From Onchidella celtica (Eukaryota; Mollusca; Gastropoda; Systellommatophora; Onchidiidae): DNA of 64,000 nucleotides. Positions 34,736 through 43,803 of the stretch are shown here, piece after piece. Location: positions 3,830,908 to 3,894,907 of the forward strand of contig OZ007580.1 in NCBI GenBank assembly GCA_963931925.1, read 5' to 3'. Every line of letters begins with the position of its first letter. Positions within the stretch are counted from its first letter, which is position 1. The notes beneath the pieces were generated by a model. The model was given only the letters and a program-made list of their open reading frames with translations, was not told the DNA's origin and did not search any database. Both the position numbers and the translations under genes were made by a program.

Positions 34736-35865
34736 GCAGCATGACTTCACTTGACTTGAAAATATCTCTGAAATGTTCAACAAAAATTAGGAAATGGTCA
34801 GATGGGCTTTACGAGTGTGTGTGTCTGTGCGCGCGCTCGTATGTGTGTATTTATTTTACTCCTCTATAACAAAGCGACACCCTTCTCATGAATAGTATTT
34901 AGTAGCGCAGGCTAAATGATGTCCAGTGTCCCATATTTGGAACATTTCAGAAGTGTTCGATGTCTTCTATTTGGATCACTTTTAACTTGATTAAAAAATA
35001 ACTTTCCTCGATAAATATTTATATTTCTGAGCTTCTTTGACCGTTTAGAATCAGTTTTTGGTTTTGTAAGTTGCAGACTTTTTGGTCGGTGCAGTGTATG
35101 TTTGGGCGCTAGATGGTTAAGTAAGGTCTATGGGCGCTATTTTCTTTGGGACTGATTGTTTGTGTTCAATTCTCTTTGGCAAAAAAAGAATGTTTCAAAG
35201 ATCGAAATAACGATATGTCGTGTCAATATGGGCGGTTTCCTCGCTGGCAGTGCCCTTTTCTGACAGTCTGCCCTTTTAGAAGTCATACACTTCCCGGCAC
35301 ATACGTGCTAAAGAATTAAACACGTACCGCCTTTGAAAGAGGCAGCCCACCGAGATACTGGTTGGGATTTCCAGTGTTGTGAGAATTGCAAATCTGGCTT
35401 TTTCTCACGGAGAAAGACAAAATGGTTCTTAGGCCTGGACAAGAGCAAAACCAAAACAGGACTAACAGAAACTTTGAAGATTTGGATCAGACGTGATATG
35501 CATATCAGTACAAAGCTGGAACAGACAGTGGATTGCCAGACTGCACTGTCTTTGTATTTAATAACAATTGCCTTTTGGAGTTGCAAATGCACTGTGGTAC
35601 TGGCAAACTTGCATAGAAATGAACATGCCAGTATGGCTTGTCTCCTCTGTTTGGGTCGGTATTAGAATGACACAAAGGCTTACTCAAGACTTTCATGTTT
35701 ATTCTGTAAGGGTTCCTGGCTTTGACTGACCACAATAGTTGTACAAAGCTGAAGATGTTTGGTTTTTTTTCATTTATTTGTGTTTTATTTTTATGTGAAA
35801 TGTAAAACTTTCTGAATGGCCTTAAGATTCTCTAGGTAACAAGGCATTATAGAAATATGTTTATT
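34736..35865. other. Unassigned DNA
   Basis: An open frame at 35333-35665 (+, 110 codons) has several Cys residues but no domain I recognise. No splice or promoter support is evident. Confidence 0.4.
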
Positions 35866-35872
35866 ATTATTG

Positions 35873-35907
<35 letters not shown>

Positions 35908-36000
35908 GTCGTTATATTATTGTGATTATTATTTTTTATTATTATTCTTATTATTGATATTGTTATTGTTATATTATTATTGTGGTTATCATTATTAAGT
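35866..36000 (+). repeat. (ATT)n microsatellite
   Basis: Pure (ATT)n near 35876-35908, then interrupted TTATTG/TTATATT units. Confidence 0.93.
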
Positions 36001-39000
36001 GTTATACCAATATCTTATTGTGTGCAAACTTATCAATACGTATCGCCAAACTTCCAGTGTTGCGTATTCCATTTATGAGAGAACTCACTAGACATGTCTA
36101 AAGTATATTAACACAAGTACAGTGAAACAACCCGAGGAAAGCAAGAGTATTACCATTTACTAATTGGCAGAAACGATTACGATGTTTGGAAATGTAACTT
36201 GTGGCTAAAGTTGAACATGTTTAACTTTACTCGCTGGAGTCTTTTCGGCCACGAGTTGGACATGCGAGTGGCGACCAAACTGTCACATCTGGCGACTTGC
36301 TCTCCACAAGTGACTGAGGTTTCAGTTTAGCTACTGTCCCGTGTGTCGAATAACGTATACTGTGTTGGGGTAAACAAAGTCACATTTGTACTCAATAAAT
36401 GGAGCGAGAAAAATCTGGAGATTAGACGTAACAAAACGAAAATCTGCAGCTACTGGGTCGGTCAAACCACTAGTGGTGTTGTTTGTAAACAGCCATTCTG
36501 TAGTAGGCCGAGAGAATTCCAAACTGGAACGGTAAATAGGGAGCTCCTTCAGTTGTTGTTGTTTTTTTTCAGTGGAGGAAACTTAATGGGTTGCAACATC
36601 TGGCAACTGAAACAGTTGTCTAAACATACAAAGAATAAGGCTGGTGGCACACAGAGTCAAGGCAGTTTCGTCTCGGTTTTAGTGTGAGATGGAGTTAAAC
36701 TGGACCACGCACATTGGCGAGACCACAAGTATGGCTTACTATTTCCGGCGAGTCAAACTTGTCTTGAGTCAGGTGGGGGAAAGAGAGAATTCCAGCACTG
36801 AGTCTAAACTGACGCAAAACTGACCCGACACAATGCGCCACCATCTTAATAATTGGCTGCCTGCGCTGCCGCCCCTTGAGTGGGTTCAGAGACAAATCTA
36901 GACTTGAGAGCTTGACAAATGAAATGGCCTCGTCATCTCTCTCCTTGCTACAGTTGAACTTTCTCTCATCCAGTTAGTGGTTGGTAAGGAACAGAACTAA
37001 CAAAATTAGCCACCTTAGAGCGGACTTCTGCAGTATAGAGACCTTTATTATTGTTGTGGCATCAGGACAAACAACGGGCGCTTCTTTTGAAGCGGAGACA
37101 TTGGAAGAGCTCAAACCCTCGGCTCTGTATAGACCAGGGACAAGAAGAAAATGAACAAGCATTTATTTTCGTCGCTATGCTGCAAGACTCCCGTAACTAA
37201 CATTTCCAAAATTTTACAGGAGAGCCAGAAAACTGATTTCCTGTGCTTTATTGCCGCCAGCCAATTCTTAAGACAATGGACTTGATTATTGCAATATCGT
37301 TATTTACAGGAATTGAGTCACGAGCTTTTGTCACAAGGTGCGCCACTGATTTTCAGACCCAAAGAACGAAAAAAGTGATTTTGGCCATAAATATTAGTTA
37401 CCGGAGTCTTGCACCATAGCGACGTTTTGCAGTTTGAAGTTTTTATATTCCTTCTCTGTTTCTCGAATGCAAACTCAAAAAAAGGCAACTAAAAGGATGA
37501 CACAATGTGACAGAACTGGCAGTCTTGGCTAAAAACCACGTTTAACAAGGTAAGTTCACTTCCGATTGGCGTATCAAAACAAAAAAAAAAGTTTGAGGGG
37601 GGGGGGGGAAGCTTCCGACCTTTGATCACGTGTGGTAGGGTAGAAATATATTATTTCTTTTCTGGTGAATAATTTGACTGAACCATTATTTTGTAAAGAG
37701 AGGGTTAGGACCTTCTGACATGATAGTTACGACCTCAACTAAACAAAGCTTTGCATTACAGTTTGAGAGGAAAATTACGTATCTGCGGTTAAGAGATCGC
37801 CACTTCTAAATGAAACGTAGACGACGTTTTAAGTGGAAAGTTTTGCGTTGAGTAATATAAGATAAGAGGATAAGCGGACAGGACTTGGTGAAGTTGCCAT
37901 TACTGAGTCTAAATTACATTATTCTGTAACCACTTAAAAGTTACGGCAAATCAGAGTATGTTAGCGTCACTTTGAGGTGTAAGGCAAGAGTATCCATTGT
38001 TAACCTTTCTTTACTGGGGGGTGAAGTAGATTGCTGCGTAAACAATGGATTAGAGACGAACGGTTGGATTAAGCGGTGAAGGGCCAGAGAATCGATCAGG
38101 CTTGTTGACTGCTTGAGTGATTGGATTTACCACTCGATTATGACATATGCACCTTGAACAACAAGGCACGGCCTCCCGTGCAGGACTCGGCCTGCAAACA
38201 TCAAAGTTTGGCACTTGGCAGTGGAGGGCATTCGCTACAGCACCGGCGTGCGTGCCTGCGGCGTGCCACACAGCAGCTGAGACAAAGTGAACTGGCGCGC
38301 TGTGCAAATGAAGGTGCGCACTTTTATAAACTGTTTCAAGTAACCAATGGTTTGCTGTGAATACTAATACCTCATGAACCAGAAGTTCCAGTGTTTCTTT
38401 GCTTACTTGATTCTGATGTTGCCGACACGAGTTGTGGGACAAGTTTTATCAGTGAGTTTCCGTCATATCAGAAATGAATTCCTTATTTCGTTGGCAAGCA
38501 ACTTACACTTACATCAGTGTTGCTAGTGACTTCGTGGATACTGTGATTTATATCAGATGTCATCATACATGTTCGACGCCAATTTCTTAATCGGCGTGTC
38601 TCAATAATTTAATGTTCACACAAATGAAATGCTTAATGTTGTTCGCAACTCTATTGAAATGTGTAGTCGTCAGTGTCTGGTCCAGAACGGCTATCAGTTG
38701 GAACAAATTCGTTAATTTAAATAATTACGCAGCTGGCCTCTTAATTGATTTCATTTATAAATCTTGGATGTATCTTATCTTAAGTGACATTGTGTTAATA
38801 AATATTCAAAGTGTGTTACATATTATTTTTAGATACTCTGTATTTTTAAAATGATTACGTTGTTCTTATTTCCCTTCAAAAGTGGACCCCGATGGAAGTG
38901 ACCTCATTCTGTTTCTAGTGTATATTAATCCCCCCCCCCCCATTGTTTACGGGGTGTAATCATTCCCAGTGCATTTTCTATGTTTAAAGTCATGTCGCAA

Positions 39001-39049
39001 GAGAGGAGAGTCGTGTGCAATTAAAATAAATGTCTCTCTGCCTCGCTTG

Positions 39050-39050
<1 letters not shown>
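36001..39050. other. Unassigned DNA
   Basis: No recognised gene. A segment near 36640-36850 (GGCTGGTGGC, GAGTCAA, GTTT, GGCGAGACC) loosely resembles 58750-58890 and may be another old MITE. Poly-G at 37597-37608 and poly-C at 38930-38941 occur. The open frame at 38050-38442 (-, 130 codons) and its antisense partner have no recognisable domain. Confidence 0.4.
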
Positions 39051-39051
<1 letters not shown>

Positions 39052-39112
<61 letters not shown>

Positions 39113-39137
39113 GCCCTCTCTCTCTCTCTCTCTCTCT

Positions 39138-39205
<68 letters not shown>

Positions 39206-39226
39206 CCCCTCCTCTCTCTCTGAGAA
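39052..39226 (+). repeat. (CT)n microsatellite
   Basis: Nearly pure (CT)n with CCCTC and GTCTC interruptions. The overlapping open frames are artefacts. Confidence 0.97.
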
Positions 39227-39429
39227 AGGGTAGGTCGGGATTCAGAAGGTAATATTTTATCTTCCTGCTTCTCTTGTTAAAATCTACGTAAACCCTGGCA
39301 CCCACCCAAACAAGTTTACACGATAGAAACCTCTGTGAAAAAAATGGGCAACCAGAGAAATTATCAACTTCAAGATATTTATTTTTAAATCTGGGCCATT
39401 CCACCAATGCTAGCAAGACGTAACTGATC

Positions 39430-39680
39430 ATCTTACTATAATGGGGATAGAGGATAAACGTGTAAGTACCGAAAACTTTGTAACTACGTGATTAAAAAAG
39501 TATGAAACTTTGTGTAACCATTGACGATGAATCACGTGGACACATCCATTTTTGGCAAAATTTGGTCTGTGATATTGTTTATTTACGATTTTTTGTAGCC
39601 AGAAAAAAAAAAGAAGACACAATTTCGAAAAGAATCGAAACGTATGACAGGAATTTTGTTCTTTGCCTCTTTTTACATAA
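39430..39680 (+). repeat. Dispersed repeat R3 (copy 2, left part)
   Basis: Matches 32560-32800 in order. Its continuation is at 48722-48890, past the MITE and element B that inserted into it. Confidence 0.7.
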
Positions 39681-39921
39681 TTATGTGTGTGTGCATGAGA
39701 AAACCCACAATAAGTCGGCAGAGCTGTTCTTTAGGGGACTTGGCATGTTACAGGGTAAACTGTAGACGAGCAGTGAACACTACTCATTATGATCTCTATG
39801 ACGGCTTAGTAATTAGACTACGGTCTCCTAACATCAATCACTCCAATATTACTTGGTCAATTAGCTTTTGCCACTTATAGGATTAAATGACGTTTTCTCA
39901 AAATCTTGTTTTAGGGGGGTC
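39676..39921 (+). repeat. MITE M1 (copy 2, left part), split by element B
   Basis: Begins with the terminal repeat GTGTGCATGAGAAAACCCAC and holds the complement of the copy-1 interior (CTGTAGACGAGCAGTGAACA, GACTACGGTCTCCTAACA). It stops at the GGGTC target duplication of element B; the rest is at 48608-48722. Confidence 0.82.
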
Positions 39922-41147
39922 TGTCATGATTCGGATATTGTTAAAACTCACGCAGAGAGTGAGTTGTTGTTGTTTACCAGGGCCATGAGAAGTTGGCTGG
40001 TGGCCTTGAACGGTCCTCGCCAAATTATAGTTGGTGAGTAAATAAATGTAAAGTTAAACTGTTAGATTCACGCTTGTGGGTTTTAATGTTCGTGATTAAT
40101 AAGTAATGGAGTAGGGGTGAAACAAGGTGGGGACAGTTGACATTGTTAAGTATGACTAGACAAGTTTTTGCACGTTAACTGGCTGGTAGAATAGTGCAGA
40201 CGTATTACTACAGTTAAAATGGTGGGAGGTTTCGACCTATGAGATAGCTGAACTAATTGGGCCAGCGGACTAGCACGCTGGGTAGTTAGATAGTATATAA
40301 CATCGTGTAACGTTCAGATTTAGTGAATACAGACGAGAGAAGCATCGTTTCGTGAAGTATCTCCGGTTGGCCAGTACCTGAACTGTGTGGTCTGAAGACT
40401 AAGAAGTCCTTGCTAACGGACTGACTGAGCTCTAGAAAGAAAGGTCTGAGTGGGCTGACCTTTGAAAGCCCACGCTGCGCTATTTTGATGTTCGCGCCTC
40501 TCAGTAGGCGTGAGCAATGGTAATATATCTTAATTATTCAAGTATAATAGAGATCGGAGATAGAGAGAGAACTACAGCCTCATAGGAAGACTAAGGAAAC
40601 CCCAGCTGGCACTCGACCACGAGTGTCCTGTATGATAGATCTATTGCCATAGTATGATTGGAATAATATAGCACATCGTTGATGAATTGAATAGTGATTG
40701 TGCATAAAATATAGTCTTTTGGCAACTGCTTAAATTACCTACAAGCCGAAGAGTGCTTCTGTAGGCTTTGAACGTACTGGGCTCTCCTAACATTTAAGCC
40801 CATATGATTTATGGAGAGTTTGCCTGGCGACTGGCCAGTGGCGACTCAACTGTCACTTTAAATTGATATCCAGTTTCGTATAATATACCTATTTACTATT
40901 GATTGCAGTACCTCCATAGTTACATGAATATCATTGGTTAAGTTATTAATTAGAGTTTTTGGTTTGAATATATACCTCTATTGTCTTTTGTTTTGTTATT
41001 AATATTTATGTAAACTATGGCCTGACCGGCCTGACATATATACGCTCTAGTTATTTAGTACTTTTCTTGTGTGGTTGTGTCCGAGTGTGAGTTAGCTGCC
41101 TCTCGTGCAGTCGTGACATCCCCAAGACCCTAACTCTGCTCGTGACA
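39922..41147 (+). repeat. Left LTR of element B
   Basis: Ends TGTCATGATTCGG and CTCGTGACA. A TATATAA at 40294-40300 is the likely core promoter for the genomic RNA. No clear AATAAA lies downstream of it within the LTR, so the polyadenylation signal is not identified. Confidence 0.96.
40294..40300 (+). promoter_or_regulatory. TATA box in the element B LTR
   Basis: TATATAA, about 370 bp into the LTR, conserved in all four LTRs of this family in the window (for example 18664-18670). Confidence 0.6.
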
Positions 41148-41149
41148 TC

Positions 41150-41206
41150 TGGAGGGGACACCCGGGTTCGAACCAGGGACCTCTCGATCTGCAGTCGAAT
41201 GCTCTA
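41150..41206 (-). promoter_or_regulatory. 57-nt tRNA-Cys-complementary segment at the primer site of element B
   Basis: Read on the minus strand this is the 3' three-quarters of a tRNA-Cys. It has D-stem strand GAGC, an anticodon stem with loop CTGCAGA (anticodon GCA), a 5-nt variable loop, a T arm with TTCGAAC, the acceptor strand TGTCCCC, T73 and CCA. The helices pair properly. Only the first 18 nt (TGGAGGGGACACCCGGGT) are the normal primer site, as in element A. After position 41206 the sequence rejoins the leader shared with element A at the common CTCTA. The 5' acceptor strand and A box are absent, so this is not a tRNA gene. Confidence 0.9.
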
Positions 41207-42285
41207 AGACTCCACTGTTATTTATGTAATTTTTGTAGTTTATAGTTTTGTATACTGCTGATTTTTTTTGTTTTTGTTTCTCCCCCACATGTCTGGCATG
41301 TCCTCTCGTCATTGATCCTGGGACCACTACGAGGGACTGACAACTAGCATCAGGAAAAGACAAGACCAGCGCTGTGGACCAAAGGACAGAGCCAGTCCAT
41401 TTTGCCCAGTTAAGTGAACCATCTGTATTTGTCTTCGTTTGAGGGGTTCGTCGTTCCAGCTCCCCTACTTTTGACAGGCATTATTTTTTTCTTTTGTGTT
41501 AGATTAGATAGGCGGGAGGTTGGAAGGGATCGAGACTTAGCATACCTCTTTTTGCCAGACTAGCAGATCTAGATGGCGTTTAAAACGGATAGGAGATACG
41601 CTTTGCCTTGAATAGTTCTGTAGGGACCTGTTATTCGTATAGATTGTTAGCGTTCTATCTTCCTCGTATTTTAGGAAGACGTCTCTCTTGTGCTTTTCTT
41701 ACCTTTCTGTACATAGTTTCAGGTTAGTCAGGTCTGTTGTCGTTTGTTCTTTCTGTTAGTCTCGTCTTACTCTCCATGTAATTCTTTTCCATTATAGTGT
41801 TGCATTATTATATTTTGTATTCATACTTGCTATATTATTGCCTGGGATAAATCACGTGTCTAGGGCACGTTGAGAGATAATCTGGATATTAGAGTTGTTA
41901 GGCTGGTATAGCCAAGGAAGTTCATATCGTGAATATTGATTTATTCCGATTTATAGCAGAGGGAACGCTGCTAGGAGTGTACGGAAAATACACTGGGAAT
42001 ATTACATTGGTATCGTTAGTAACGACCAATCACGGAAGCAGTAGACTCACTGCTTGAGGATTAGGAGAAATAAGTGGAGTTAAGTGATCACTGAGATAGC
42101 TCAACCACTACTTGGTTGACTAAGACGTACAGTTTGTTGTTGATTTCGTTAATTTCGTTCATACTGCAGGAACGAGCACCCGCAGAGTGCAATTGATAAA
42201 TTGCTTCAAGGGAGAATAAAGTTGGAGATTTTTCAGGAGCTGTCCTCGATTAGGACATTATTATATCGTATTATCGACCGATATC
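41207..42285 (+). other. 5' untranslated leader of element B
   Basis: About 41207-41770 matches the leader of element A (19640-20215) closely; from there to the gag start the sequence is unique to B. No coding frame. It presumably contains the packaging signal shared with A in its first half (inference). Confidence 0.75.
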
Positions 42286-43803
42286 ATGGCCGAACTACAG
42301 AAATATTTGGAACTGGCCCAATCATTTGGCATACCGGAAGCTCAGCGTGCTTCTTGGGTAGACCAGAAACTGAAAGAAGAACGAGAAGAAAAGGCCGCGG
42401 AGAGATTACGAGAAGAAAAGGCCGCGGAGAGATTACGAGAAGAAAAGGCCGCGGAGAGATTACGAGAAGAAAAGGCCGCGGAGATATTACGAGAAGAAAA
42501 AGCCGCGGAACGAGAAGATAGAGCCGCGGAACGCGCGGAAAAACAGGCTCAAAGAGAGTACGAGCTCGCTTTGAAACAGTTAGAAGCGAAGCAAGCCCAA
42601 CCTACCGGGGCTCCGGAAGTTACTTCCAATAATAAAACGAAGCCTAAATTGCCAACCTTTAATGATAAGGTTGATCGTATTGATTCCTACCTACACCGCT
42701 TCGAACTCCATGCCGTTTGCGCGGGGTGGCAGCGTAGTGAGTACACGTCATGCCTCGCCAATCTTTTGACAGGGAGAGCGTTGGAAGTTTTCCATAGCCT
42801 CACTATTGATGACGCTAGGGACTATGACATTCTAAAGACCGCGCTATTAAAGCGTTTCCAACATACGGAAGATGGATTTCATAAGCGTTTCCGCGATTGC
42901 AAGCCGGAGGCATCTGAGAATTTCTCTACTTACGTGGACCGCCTCCGCCACCTACTCAGCCGTTGGACTGAGTTGGCCGGTGTGGAAGAGGGAAACTATA
43001 AGAAACTATATGATTTGATAATTAAAGACCAAATATATATGTCCTGCCACACGGACCTGGTGGCGCATTTTAAGGAACAAGCCCCCAAAACTACCGTCGA
43101 GATAACATCGATAGCGGAACGGTATGCTGCAGCTCACCCTAATCGATCGTTAGCTAAAGCTAAAGTAAACGAACCGTGTTACGCCGGCGCTGCTACTAAG
43201 ACACCGGTACCGTCGAGACAATCAAGACAGCCCTTTCGACAGTCGCCGCAGGTTCGTCCACGGTCCGAGCCGCCGGTTAGCAGGAGGCAACCGAATCCCC
43301 ATAAATTTTCTCGGGACTGGGAACCCCGATATACACGTCCTTTCCCTACCGGAGGACCGCGTAACAACTACTATCAAGCGCCCACATTTCCTTCTTATCG
43401 AGGTACACCTCGAAGGGATGATAATCCAGTCTACTGTTATAGATGTGGCGCCGGAGGCCACATTGCGCGACAATGCAGAGTTAGATTAGATGCGGCAAAT
43501 GCATGCTCTGTAGCATTCACCGAAAACCGCGGTTACAGAACTAGGAATGCCGAAACCGTAGATAAAGTTATTCCAGTGATGTCCGCCCTCCACGAGCGAG
43601 GCGCGCTGACATTGTATGAGGGACGAGTAAACGCCATACGAGTATCCGTATTGCGAGATTCAGGCTGTACGACCGTCGGTGTACGTGAATCCCTGGTCCG
43701 TCCTGCACAACTCCTGGATCGCGATGCGACTTGCATTACTTTTGGTGGTTCAGTTGAACATTTTCGTTTTTATCGGAAATATATGTTGACACACCGTTTA
43801 TAA
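42286..43803 (+). CDS. gag: Gag plus start of protease, element B
   Basis: A frame of 505 codons from the ATG at 42286. Gag forms the virus-like particle and packages RNA. Residues about 25-95 are a highly charged Glu/Lys/Arg/Ala coiled coil with four tandem EEKAAERLR units. The capsid-like region follows (about 110-290: retrotransposon-gag features such as GRALEVFHSL and RFRDCKPEASENF). Next comes an Arg/Pro-rich stretch and a zinc knuckle CYRCGAGGHIARQC at about 384-397 (C-x2-C-x4-H-x4-C). The C-terminus enters an aspartic protease with active-site D458-S-G. The frame ends early at 43801-43803 because of a frame break in the protease near the T run at 43767-43771; the remainder continues in the pol frame. 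Confidence 0.9.
   Translation: MAELQKYLELAQSFGIPEAQRASWVDQKLKEEREEKAAERLREEKAAERLREEKAAERLREEKAAEILREEKAAEREDRAAERAEKQAQREYELALKQLEAKQAQPTGAPEVTSNNKTKPKLPTFNDKVDRIDSYLHRFELHAVCAGWQRSEYTSCLANLLTGRALEVFHSLTIDDARDYDILKTALLKRFQHTEDGFHKRFRDCKPEASENFSTYVDRLRHLLSRWTELAGVEEGNYKKLYDLIIKDQIYMSCHTDLVAHFKEQAPKTTVEITSIAERYAAAHPNRSLAKAKVNEPCYAGAATKTPVPSRQSRQPFRQSPQVRPRSEPPVSRRQPNPHKFSRDWEPRYTRPFPTGGPRNNYYQAPTFPSYRGTPRRDDNPVYCYRCGAGGHIARQCRVRLDAANACSVAFTENRGYRTRNAETVDKVIPVMSALHERGALTLYEGRVNAIRVSVLRDSGCTTVGVRESLVRPAQLLDRDATCITFGGSVEHFRFYRKYMLTHRL
42385..42505 (+). repeat. 27-bp in-frame tandem repeat in gag
   Basis: Four near-identical units coding EEKAAERLR (last unit with I for R), followed by two decayed units. 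Copy number can change by slippage without breaking the frame. The repeat lengthens the coiled coil. Confidence 0.92.
43758..43803 (+). other. Frame break between gag-protease and pol
   Basis: Homology of the protease passes from the gag frame to the -1 frame here. The run of five T at 43767-43771 is the likely place, as one base more or less would make the frames continuous. I see no standard slippery heptamer in the correct phase, so I favour a one-base deletion or a sequencing error in the homopolymer over programmed frameshifting. The two frames overlap by 46 bp. Confidence 0.65.

Noticed and set aside
35333-35665. Cys-containing 110-codon frame
   Set aside because: Cys spacing fits no zinc-finger pattern I know and there is no other evidence of coding.
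38050-38442. 130-codon minus-strand open frame
   Set aside because: No recognisable domain, an antisense frame of similar length, and no splice or promoter support; not enough to call a gene.
41150-41206. A tRNA-Cys gene
   Set aside because: The 5' acceptor strand, most of the D arm and the A box are missing, and the segment begins exactly at the primer site of an LTR element.
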